A stretch of 64,000 bases of DNA from Sulfurisoma sp. (GTDB lineage: Bacteria > Pseudomonadota > Gammaproteobacteria > Burkholderiales > Rhodocyclaceae). Below are positions 57,092 to 64,000 of the stretch, piece after piece. Numbering within the stretch: the stretch's first letter is position 1; every line of letters begins with the position of its first letter. The notes under the pieces were generated by a model that saw only the letters and a list, made by a program, of their open reading frames with translations, was not told the origin of the DNA and did no database searches. The stretch spans positions 27,167 through 91,166 of the forward strand of contig JAUYFI010000085.1 of assembly GCA_030691075.1 (NCBI GenBank), read 5' to 3'. Made by a program: the position numbers and the translations under genes.

Positions 57092-57883
57092 TTATCGGCC
57101 GGCGGGGCGGTAGCAGTAGAGCTGGGTCGCGCGGCTGTCCGTGACTTCCACGATGGTTTCGGCCGCCACGCCGGGGATTTCGAAGCTGTTGCTGACCAGC
57201 AGACTGCCCGGCCGCATCTCTGCGCCGGCCTTGGCCCACAGCCGCGCCATCGGCACCGGCGAGAGGAAGGCGTAGGCGACTTCGAACAGGCCGAGGTGCT
57301 GCGCCCAGAAATCGCCGCGGCGGACGCGGCAGTTGGGCAGGCCGGCGGTGTTGAGTCGAGCCCACAGCCAGGTCAGCGGCGCGTGCTCGATGCCGACGAA
57401 CTCGCAGTCCGGCCGTTCCCGCGCCAGGGTCTTGAGCAGCCGGCCGTCGCCGCAGCCGAGATCGACGACATGGCAGGGTGTGGCCGGCAGCAGCCCGACG
57501 ACTGCCCGCGCCGTGGCGGCATTGCTGAGATACAGCGGCACGCGGCTCGTGTCGGTGCGCCAGAACACCAGCAGCAGCAGGATGAAGCCGGCGAGATACC
57601 AGGCCGGTGCGATGGCCAGGCGACTCGCCAGCACCGCCAGCGGCATGAAGCCGAGATGGATCGGCAGCCACCAGCGCGGCGCCTCGAGCTTGTGGCTGAC
57701 GAAGGCAGCGCAAAAGCCCTGGAAGACGGCGAAGCCGAGCAGGTAGGCGAAGGGGATGTCGCCGCTTTTCAACATGCGCTGAAACACCAGTGCGACCAGC
57801 CCGCCGGCGATCAGCCCGCCGAGAACCTGGGCGATCAGCGCGGCGCGCAGCGGCGGTATCGGTTCAGGTTCCCAGCGCGTCAC
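57092..57883 (-). CDS. Membrane-anchored class I SAM methyltransferase
   Basis: 263 aa. Four hydrophobic segments in residues 10-110 precede a soluble methyltransferase domain: CHVVDLGCGDGRLLKTLA (motif I), FVGIEHAPLTWLWAR and FEVAYAFLSPVPMARLW. The substrate is unknown; the N-terminal anchor suggests a lipid, quinone or membrane protein. It overlaps the 3' end of the upstream indolepyruvate oxidoreductase gene by 20 bases, so it is translated with it. Confidence 0.8.
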   Translation of the reverse strand: MTRWEPEPIPPLRAALIAQVLGGLIAGGLVALVFQRMLKSGDIPFAYLLGFAVFQGFCAAFVSHKLEAPRWWLPIHLGFMPLAVLASRLAIAPAWYLAGFILLLLVFWRTDTSRVPLYLSNAATARAVVGLLPATPCHVVDLGCGDGRLLKTLARERPDCEFVGIEHAPLTWLWARLNTAGLPNCRVRRGDFWAQHLGLFEVAYAFLSPVPMARLWAKAGAEMRPGSLLVSNSFEIPGVAAETIVEVTDSRATQLYCYRPAGR

Positions 57884-60800
57884 GCAGTTTGTCCCGTTTG
57901 TGCCGTGCCGCCAGCGCCGACTTTTTCCTGACGTGGCCGAAGCCCCGGATTTCCTGCGGCAGCGTGGCGAGTTCGATGGCGCCGGCGCGCGTCGCGGGGG
58001 ACAGTCGTGCCAGGATCAGCGCGACGTCGTCCTCGTAGTCGGCGATGAGTTGCCGGTCGAGTTTCCGCTCGGGACCGCGGCCGAAGATGTCCCAGGGCGT
58101 GCCGCGCAGGCGGCGCGCCCTGGCCAGCCAGCGAAAGGCCGTCATCATCCACGGCCCGAACGCGATTTTGGCGGTGCGCCCGGTAGTCGGGTCGGGCCGC
58201 GCCAGCAGCGGCGGGGCGAGGTGGAAACGCAGCGTGAAATCGCCCTCGAAAGCGGCATTGACGCGCTCGAGAAAATCGCTCTCGACATAGAGCCGCGCGA
58301 CCTCGTACTCGTCCTTGATCGCCAGCAGCTTGAAGTAGCCGCGCGCCACGGCTTCGGTCAGCGCCGTGTCGCCAGCGCCGACTTTCTCATCGGCGGCGCG
58401 CACGCGTTCGACCCGTGCCGAATAGCGCGCCGCGTAGGCGGCGTCCTGGTAGGCGGTGAGGAAGGCGACGTGCTCGGCGATCAGTTCGTCCAGCGTGGGT
58501 GGCGTACTTTCGACAGCGGCCGGCAGCAATCGCGCGACGCCCGCCGGATCGTGCGCGGCGCGTCGGCCCCAGGCGAAGGCCAGCAGATTCTGCTCGACCG
58601 CGACGCCGTTGAGCTCGATGGCGCGCGCCAATGCGACTTCCGCCAGCGGCACCATGCCGAGCTGCCAGCAGTAGCCCAGCAGCAGCGAGTTGGCGTGGAT
58701 CGCGTCGCCCATCAGCTGCGCCGCCAGCGTCGAGGCGTCGAGGCAGAACACGGCCTCCGCGCCCGCCGCATCGCGCAACGCCTGCCGCATGCGTTCCAGC
58801 GGGAACCGCCAATCGGGGTTGTGCGTGAATTCGGCCGTCGGCGTCTCGGCGCAATTGACCGCCACGCGCGTGCGGCCGGCCTGCATCTTGGCCAGCGCCT
58901 CGTTCGATGCCGAGACCACGACGTCGCCACCGATCACCGCGTCGGCCTCGCCGGTGGCGATGCGCACGGCATGGATCGCGGTCGGGTCGTCGCAGATGCG
59001 AATGTGGGAGAAGACCGCGCCGCCCTTCTGGGCGAGGCCGGTCATGTCGAGCACGGTCACGCCCTTGCCGTCGATGTGCGCGGCCATGCCGATCAGCGCG
59101 CCGAGGGTCACCACGCCGCTGCCGCCGACGCCGGTGACGAGAATGCCATAGGGCTCCCCGGTACTGGAGAAACTCGGCGGTGGCGGGACGGCGATATCGG
59201 CATCGTGACCGATGGCGCGGCCCTTGCGCACGCGGCCGCCGATCACCGAGACGAAGCTGGGGCAGAAGCCATTGACGCAGGTGTAGTCCTTGTTGCAGGC
59301 CGACTGGTCGATGGCACGCTTGCGCCCGAAGTTCGTCTCGACCGGCACCACGGCGAGGCAGTTGCTGGTTACGCCGCAGTCGCCGCAGCCTTCGCAGACC
59401 AGCGCGTTGATGAACACGCGGCGCGGCGGGTCGATGAGCTTGCCGCGCTTCCTGCGGCGGCGCTTCTCGGCGGCGCAGGTCTGGTCAAAGATGATGGCCG
59501 AGACGCCGGGGCACTCGCGGAATTCGCGCTGGATGACGTCGAAGTCGTCGCGGTGGCGGATGCCGACGCCATGCGGCAGGTCGGCGACATGCCAGCTTCT
59601 CGGGCTGCCGTCGGTCACCACGACGACATGGCCGACGCCCTCGGCGTGCAGTTGGCGCGCGATGTCCGGCACCGTCAGGGTGCCGTCGATGGGCTGGCCG
59701 CCAGTCATGGCGACGGCGTCGTTGTAGAGGATCTTGTAGGTGACCCCTTTGAGTTCCCCATCTTTCGAGCGCAGCGAGCAACCGTCATCCCCTCCCGCGG
59801 GGAGGGGGCTGGGGGGTGGGCCGTTGAATGCCGCAACGGCTGCTCGCACAGCGAGCAGACCGGAATGGAAGTAGGTGCCGTCGCCGAGATTGACGAAAAC
59901 GTGGCGCGTCTCGGTGAAGGGCGCCTGGCCGATCCAGGCTGCGCCCTCGCCGCCCATGTGCGAGAAGGTGGCCGTGCCGCGGTTCATCCACGTCACCATG
60001 TAGTGGCAGCCGATGCCGGCCAGCGCGCGCGAGCCTTCGGGCACCTTGGTCGAGGTGTTGTGCGGGCAGCCCGGGCAGAACCAGGGCACGCGGCCGATCG
60101 GAATCGCCGCTGGGCCGGCGTGTTCCTTGGCCTCGATGATGGCGAGTCGCGCGCGGATGTGCTCCGAGGTGAAGAAGCGCTCGATGCGCGCGGCGATGAC
60201 CTTGGCGATCAGGGCCGGCGTCAACTCGCCGGTCGCCGGCAACAGCCACTCGCCATGCGGCAGGGACCACTCGCCGCGTTCGTCGAACTTGCCGATGACT
60301 CGCGGCCGCACATCCTCGCGCCAATTGTAGAGTTCCTCCTTCAACTGGTACTCGATGAGCTGGCGCTTTTCCTCGACGACGAGGATTTCCTCGAGGCCTT
60401 CGGCGAACCGGCGCACGCCCTCGGATTCGAGCGGCCAGACCATGCCGATCTTGTAGAGGCGGATGCCGATCTCGGCGGCGAGCATGTCGTCGATGCCGAG
60501 ATCGTCGAAGGCCTGGCGCACGTCGAGATAGCTCTTGCCGGCGGCGATGATGCCGAGTCGCGGTCGCGGGGCGTCGATGACGATGCGGTTGAGGCCGTTG
60601 GCTCGGCAGTAGGCGAGCGCGGCATAGAGCTTGTGGTTGAGCAGCCGCGCTTCCTGCACCAGGCGGTCGTCGGGCCAACGGATGTTGAGGCCGTCGGGCG
60701 GGAGTTCATAGTCGGTTGGCAGGGTGATGACCAGCCGCTCGGGCGAGAGGTCGATGGTGGCCGAGGACTCGACGGTGTCGGCCACGGCCTTGAAGGCCAC

Positions 60801-61382
60801 CCAGCAGCCCGAATAGCGCGATAGCGCCCAGCCGTGCAGGCCGAAGTCGAGGTAGTCCTGCACCCCCGAGGGGGCCAGCACCGGCATCATCGCCGCCTTG
60901 AAGGCGTGTTCCGACTGGTGGGCGACGGTGGAAGAGCGCGCGGCGTGGTCGTCGCCGGCGATGGCCAGCACGCCGCCGAAGCGCGAGCTGCCGGCCGAAT
61001 TGGCGTGCTTGAAGACGTCGCCGCAACGGTCGACGCCCGGGCCCTTGCCGTACCAGAGGCCGAAGACGCCGTCATAGTTGGCGCCGGCGAACAGGTTGAC
61101 CTGCTGCGTGCCCCACAGCGCGGTGGCGGCAAGGTCCTCGTTGATGCCGGGCTGGAAAACGACGTGGTGGCGTTCGAGGTGCGCCTTCGCCTTCCACAGC
61201 GACTGGTCGAGTCCGCCCAGCGGCGAGCCGCGATAGCCGGAGACGTAACCGGCGGTGTTGAGTCCCGCGGCGAGGTCGCGGCGCCGCTGCAGCATGGGCA
61301 ACAGCGTCAGCGCCTGCACGCCGGCGAGGAAGACGCGGCCGGATTCGATCGTGTATTTGTCTTCCAGCGTGACCTGTCTCAT
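57864..61382 (-). CDS. Indolepyruvate ferredoxin oxidoreductase, fused alpha/beta/gamma form
   Basis: 1172-aa single-chain enzyme that oxidatively decarboxylates aryl (or related) 2-oxoacids to acyl-CoA. N-terminal pyrimidine-binding region (NTAGYVSGYRGSPLGGLDQSL), TPP-binding region (FCPGCPHNTSTKVPEGSRALAGIGCHYM, FVNLGDGTYFHSG), a cysteine cluster (CEGCGDCGVTSNC ... CNKDYTCVNGFCPSF) for iron-sulfur, and a C-terminal gamma domain (GVGGSGVVTLGALIGMAAH). Between AAFNG and VTYKILYNDAVAMTGGQP, part of the TPP domain carries PPPSPLPAGGDDGCSLRSKD, coded by a GC-rich hairpin repeat. KVGAGDTA and RKKSALAAR near the C-terminus come from two copies of the short repeat. The frame survives all three. Confidence 0.93.
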   Translation of the reverse strand: MRQVTLEDKYTIESGRVFLAGVQALTLLPMLQRRRDLAAGLNTAGYVSGYRGSPLGGLDQSLWKAKAHLERHHVVFQPGINEDLAATALWGTQQVNLFAGANYDGVFGLWYGKGPGVDRCGDVFKHANSAGSSRFGGVLAIAGDDHAARSSTVAHQSEHAFKAAMMPVLAPSGVQDYLDFGLHGWALSRYSGCWVAFKAVADTVESSATIDLSPERLVITLPTDYELPPDGLNIRWPDDRLVQEARLLNHKLYAALAYCRANGLNRIVIDAPRPRLGIIAAGKSYLDVRQAFDDLGIDDMLAAEIGIRLYKIGMVWPLESEGVRRFAEGLEEILVVEEKRQLIEYQLKEELYNWREDVRPRVIGKFDERGEWSLPHGEWLLPATGELTPALIAKVIAARIERFFTSEHIRARLAIIEAKEHAGPAAIPIGRVPWFCPGCPHNTSTKVPEGSRALAGIGCHYMVTWMNRGTATFSHMGGEGAAWIGQAPFTETRHVFVNLGDGTYFHSGLLAVRAAVAAFNGPPPSPLPAGGDDGCSLRSKDGELKGVTYKILYNDAVAMTGGQPIDGTLTVPDIARQLHAEGVGHVVVVTDGSPRSWHVADLPHGVGIRHRDDFDVIQREFRECPGVSAIIFDQTCAAEKRRRRKRGKLIDPPRRVFINALVCEGCGDCGVTSNCLAVVPVETNFGRKRAIDQSACNKDYTCVNGFCPSFVSVIGGRVRKGRAIGHDADIAVPPPPSFSSTGEPYGILVTGVGGSGVVTLGALIGMAAHIDGKGVTVLDMTGLAQKGGAVFSHIRICDDPTAIHAVRIATGEADAVIGGDVVVSASNEALAKMQAGRTRVAVNCAETPTAEFTHNPDWRFPLERMRQALRDAAGAEAVFCLDASTLAAQLMGDAIHANSLLLGYCWQLGMVPLAEVALARAIELNGVAVEQNLLAFAWGRRAAHDPAGVARLLPAAVESTPPTLDELIAEHVAFLTAYQDAAYAARYSARVERVRAADEKVGAGDTALTEAVARGYFKLLAIKDEYEVARLYVESDFLERVNAAFEGDFTLRFHLAPPLLARPDPTTGRTAKIAFGPWMMTAFRWLARARRLRGTPWDIFGRGPERKLDRQLIADYEDDVALILARLSPATRAGAIELATLPQEIRGFGHVRKKSALAARHKRDKLRDALGT
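57902..57927 (-). repeat. Dispersed short repeat, copy 7 (indolepyruvate oxidoreductase C-terminus)
   Basis: GAAAAAGTCGGCGCTGGCG then GCACGGC, read as RKKSALAAR: a different frame from copy 8 in the same gene. Confidence 0.65.
58362..58387 (-). repeat. Dispersed short repeat, copy 8 (indolepyruvate oxidoreductase)
   Basis: GAGAAAGTCGGCGCTGGCG then ACACGGC, read as EKVGAGDTA. Confidence 0.7.
59764..59822 (-). repeat. GC-rich hairpin repeat inserted in frame in the indolepyruvate oxidoreductase gene
   Basis: Minus strand CCACCCCCCAGCCCCC, hairpin CCCCTCCCGC...GGGAGGGG-like, then TTGCTCGCTGCGCTCGA. The last 17 bases match the repeat upstream of lolB exactly. Confidence 0.7.
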
Positions 61383-61385
61383 GGC

Positions 61386-62765
61386 CTAGTCGGGCAGGAT
61401 CTTGCCGGGGTTGAGAATGTCGTCGGGGTCGAGCGCGCGCTTGATCGCGCGCATGACGTCGAGCGCCGCTTCGCCATGCTCCAGCGCAAGATATTTGCGC
61501 TTGCCGCGCCCGACGCCGTGCTCGCCGGTGCAGGTGCCTTCCATGCGGATGGCACGCTCGACCAGTCGTTGCGAGAACGCCTCGGCGCGTTCCATCTCTT
61601 CCGCGCGATCCGGGTCGGCGAGCAGCAGCAGGTGAAAGTTGCCGTCGCCGGCATGGCCGACCAGCGGCGCGACGAGGCCGCTCTCCGCGAGGTCGGTCAC
61701 GGTCTCGGCGATGCAGTCGGCCAGCCGCGAGATCGGCACGCAGACATCGGTGGTGAGCGAGCGGGCGCCCGGGCGCAGGGCCAGGCAGGCGTAGTAGGCG
61801 TCGTGGCGCGCCTGCCACAGGCGGCTGCGTTCCTCGGGCTTGCTGGCCCACTCGAAGTCCATGCCGCCGTGGCTGGCGGCGATGTCCTGCACGCTCTGCG
61901 CCTGTTCGGCCACGCCGGCGGGCGAACCGTGGAACTCGAAGAACAGCGTCGGCGCGCAGCGCAAGTCGGTCTTGCTGTGGCGGTTGATGGCGCGGATGGC
62001 CAGCGCGTCGAGCAGTTCCATGCGCGCCACCGGCACGCCGAGCTGTATGGTCTGGATGACGCTGTCGACCGCGTTGGCGATGCTCGGGAAGGCGCAGACC
62101 GCCGAAGAGATCGCCTCGGGAATCGGGTAGAGCCGCACGGTCAATTCGGTGATGATGCCGAGCGTGCCTTCGGAGCCGATCAGCAGCCGCGTCAGGTCGT
62201 AGCCGGCCGAGGACTTGCGCGCGCGGCTGCCGGTCTTGATGATGCGGCCGTCGGCGAGCACGACGATCATGCCGAGCACGTTCTCGCGCATGGTGCCGTA
62301 TCTGACCGCATTGGTGCCCGAGGCGCGCGTCGCCGCCATGCCGCCGAGGCTGGCGTCGGCGCCGGGGTCGATGGGGAAGAACAGGCCCGTGTCGCGCAGG
62401 CTGGCGTTGAGCTGCTTGCGCGTGACGCCGGCCTCGACGCTGGCGTCGAGATCCCCGGCGCGCACGGCGAGTACCTTGTTCATGCCTGACAGGTCGATGC
62501 AAACGCCGCCGCGCACGGCATGCAGATGGCCTTCGAGCGAGGTGCCGGTGCCGAAGGCGATCACCGGCACGCGGTGCTCATGGCAGAGCGCGACGGCGAA
62601 CGCCACCTCTTCGGTACTCTGCGCGAACACCACCGCATCGGGTGGCACCGGCGCGAAGGAGGATTCGTCGCGGCCATGCTGCAGCCGCACCGCCTCGCCG
62701 GTCGCGCAGCGCTCGCCGAAGCAGGCGCGCAGGGAATCCAGCAGCGGGGCGGGCAGCGCAGCCAT
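61386..62765 (-). CDS. FAD-binding oxidase, D-lactate dehydrogenase / GlcD family
   Basis: 459 aa from ATG 62765 (MAALPAPLLDSLRACFG). FAD-binding type 4 domain in residues 35-215: VPVIAFGTGTSLEGHLHAVRGGVCIDLSGMNKVL, GADASLGGMAATRASGTNAVRYGTMRENV and LIGSEGTLGIITELTVRLYP. C-terminal oxidase domain ends in GHAGDGNFHLLLL and EHGVGRGKRKYL, with the metal-binding histidines. Family members oxidise D-2-hydroxyacids such as D-lactate, glycolate or D-2-hydroxyglutarate. It lies between a nitroreductase and the indolepyruvate oxidoreductase, so it may supply 2-oxoacids to the latter. Confidence 0.92.
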   Translation of the reverse strand: MAALPAPLLDSLRACFGERCATGEAVRLQHGRDESSFAPVPPDAVVFAQSTEEVAFAVALCHEHRVPVIAFGTGTSLEGHLHAVRGGVCIDLSGMNKVLAVRAGDLDASVEAGVTRKQLNASLRDTGLFFPIDPGADASLGGMAATRASGTNAVRYGTMRENVLGMIVVLADGRIIKTGSRARKSSAGYDLTRLLIGSEGTLGIITELTVRLYPIPEAISSAVCAFPSIANAVDSVIQTIQLGVPVARMELLDALAIRAINRHSKTDLRCAPTLFFEFHGSPAGVAEQAQSVQDIAASHGGMDFEWASKPEERSRLWQARHDAYYACLALRPGARSLTTDVCVPISRLADCIAETVTDLAESGLVAPLVGHAGDGNFHLLLLADPDRAEEMERAEAFSQRLVERAIRMEGTCTGEHGVGRGKRKYLALEHGEAALDVMRAIKRALDPDDILNPGKILPD

Positions 62766-62766
62766 G

Positions 62767-63363
62767 TCAGAGGACTTGGCAGGCCTCGGCGAACTCGAGC
62801 CGCGGGCTGCGCGGAAACAGCCTGGCCGGATCGCCGTGGCCGAGGTTGCAGAGGAAGTTCGACTTGACGCGGCCGTCCGGGAAGAACTCGCGGTCGACGG
62901 CGGCGTTGTCGAAGCCCGACATGGGGCCGCAGTCGAGGCCCAGCGCGCGCGCGGCGAGCATGAAATAGGCGCATTGCAGCGTGCCGTTGCGAAAGGCGGT
63001 GATGCGGGCGACATCTTCCTTGCCGGGGCCGTCGAACCAGGGGCGGGCATCGGTATGGGGAAAGAGCCTGGGCAGCAGTTCGAAGAAGCGGCTGTCCTGT
63101 CCGAAGATGGCGACGACAGGCGCGGACAGGGTCTTCTCGACGTTGCCTTCCATCAACATCGGCTTCAGCCGGGCCTTGGCTGCGGCGGACTTGACGAAGA
63201 CGACGCGCAGCGGCGAGCAGTTGGCCGAGGTCGGGCCCATGCGGGCGATGTCCCAAACCTGGAGCAGCAGGGCATCGTCGACCGGCTGGGCTAGCCAGCC
63301 GTTGTGAGTGCGCGCTTCGGTGAAAAGGGTTGCCAGAGCGTCTTGTGAGAGTTTTTCGGGCAT
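62767..63363 (-). CDS. Nitroreductase-family protein, RutE / malonic semialdehyde reductase type
   Basis: 198 aa. FMN-binding pattern [18 protein letters not shown], then [27 protein letters not shown] and [24 protein letters not shown], matching the RutE/HadB subgroup. The family reduces malonic semialdehyde or nitro compounds with NAD(P)H. No rut operon genes are nearby, so the physiological substrate is uncertain. First gene of the minus-strand run down to the methyltransferase; its stop is one base from the FAD oxidase start. Confidence 0.9.
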   Translation of the reverse strand: MPEKLSQDALATLFTEARTHNGWLAQPVDDALLLQVWDIARMGPTSANCSPLRVVFVKSAAAKARLKPMLMEGNVEKTLSAPVVAIFGQDSRFFELLPRLFPHTDARPWFDGPGKEDVARITAFRNGTLQCAYFMLAARALGLDCGPMSGFDNAAVDREFFPDGRVKSNFLCNLGHGDPARLFPRSPRLEFAEACQVL

Positions 63364-63453
63364 GGCGTTGCCTCTGTGGTCGGGGGGGGAGCGCTTGATT
63401 CTAAGGCCGCCGGTCGGCGATGCGGCGGGTCAATAATCCGCCTGCAACAGGCA

Positions 63454-63482
63454 TTGACAAGAATCCGGGACATGACGATAAT
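63454..63482 (+). promoter_or_regulatory. Strong sigma-70 promoter of the tRNA-tuf unit
   Basis: Consensus TTGACA (63454-63459), 17-bp spacer, GATAAT (63477-63482). It lies about 14 nt before tRNA-Tyr and has a GC-rich discriminator (GCGCGG), as in stringently controlled stable-RNA promoters. Confidence 0.8.
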
Positions 63483-63495
63483 GCGCGGTTTCGCT

Positions 63496-63581
<86 letters not shown>

Positions 63582-63636
63582 GGTTTCTCTGTAGCAGGTA
63601 ATTTCGGTTTCGGTCGCCGTGTGGCGGCCACGGCGG

Positions 63637-63710
<74 letters not shown>

Positions 63711-63736
63711 GGCAAGTTGATTGTTTGACAAGTTTC

Positions 63737-63811
<75 letters not shown>

Positions 63812-63862
63812 GGTCTTTGTTTTGAGTTCTGAATTCTGTTCATTTGATTGGGGTGATCGATC

Positions 63863-64000
63863 ATGGCAAAAGGCAAGTTTGAGCGTACGAAGCCGCACGT
63901 GAACGTGGGGACGATTGGGCACGTGGATCATGGCAAGACCACGTTGACGGCGGCGATCACGATGGTACTGGCGGCGAAGTTTGGAGGCGAGGCCAAGGCC
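63863..64000 (+). CDS. tuf: Elongation factor Tu, 3' end beyond window
   Basis: The first 46 codons are present, beginning [20 protein letters not shown] with the GTP-binding P-loop [11 protein letters not shown]-Tu delivers aminoacyl-tRNA to the ribosome. The arrangement tRNA-Tyr, tRNA-Gly, tRNA-Thr, tuf under one strong promoter is the tufB-type locus of proteobacteria, normally followed by tRNA-Trp, secE and nusG. Confidence 0.97.
   Translation, partial: MAKGKFERTKPHVNVGTIGHVDHGKTTLTAAITMVLAAKFGGEAKA

Noticed and set aside
57900-60824. Plus-strand open frame of 974 codons
   Set aside because: Antisense shadow of the indolepyruvate oxidoreductase gene; no domains and a biased composition.

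Overview
The window is a GC-rich chromosomal segment whose gene content and order point to a betaproteobacterium, most likely in or near Rhodocyclales. The pointers are the pilMNOPQ-aroK-aroB-dgt block beside a divergent PBP1A gene, lolB-ispE, a STAS protein before hslVU, a PhaM-type polyhydroxyalkanoate granule protein, AlgZ/AlgR beside argH, and a tRNA-Tyr/Gly/Thr cluster leading into tuf. This placement is inferred from gene order and family resemblance; there is no rRNA here to confirm it.

Layout. 1-4.7 kb is accessory: the 3' part of an OGT/SPINDLY-type glycosyltransferase, a broken IS630-type transposase with a possible -1 slippage site, a stretch without recognisable genes, and a large secreted beta-propeller/PKD protein on the minus strand. 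4.8-8.5 kb holds hemA, prfA, prmC and grxD. 8.5-13.4 kb is a minus-strand run: argH, two paralogous Ser/Thr kinases with C-terminal cyclic-nucleotide-binding domains, and a fructosamine-kinase-like gene lacking its N-terminus. 13.4-22.2 kb (plus) has AlgZ/AlgR, a TPR protein, lolB, ispE, a double-STAS protein, hslV, hslU and a PCu(A)C copper chaperone. 22.2-25.5 kb has nhaR, an htpX pseudogene without its zinc-protease core, a BI-1-like protein and a TerC-like protein. 25.6-31.2 kb (minus) carries an RND pump and adaptor, lysA and lptM. Then follow cyaY, mrcA (minus) and pilMNOPQ-aroKB-dgt (34-41.8 kb). 41.9-51.1 kb is a Crp/Fnr regulator divergent from an acyl-CoA ligase / Liv-type ABC transporter / PaaK-like ligase operon. 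51.2-55.5 kb has ccdAB, a diguanylate cyclase, a CoA-transferase family III protein, an AEC transporter and phaM. 55.6-63.4 kb holds a NarL-type regulator, a ParA-like ATPase, a membrane methyltransferase, a fused indolepyruvate ferredoxin oxidoreductase, an FAD oxidase and a nitroreductase. The end is the tRNA cluster and the start of tuf.

Functionally the window mixes housekeeping (haem, translation termination, arginine, lysine, shikimate and isoprenoid synthesis, type IV pili, cell wall) with catabolism of CoA-activated acids and 2-oxoacids.

The most unusual signal is a dispersed short repeat, core AAAGTCGGCGCTGGCG followed by RCACGGC. I find about eight short copies and two longer variants, almost all inside unrelated coding genes. 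They occur in both orientations and in different reading frames (peptides KVGAGDTA, RKSALAAR, PAPTF), so this looks like a DNA-level element rather than a protein motif. A second, GC-rich hairpin repeat family sits between genes and also inside or at the ends of lolB, the RND adaptor and the indolepyruvate oxidoreductase.
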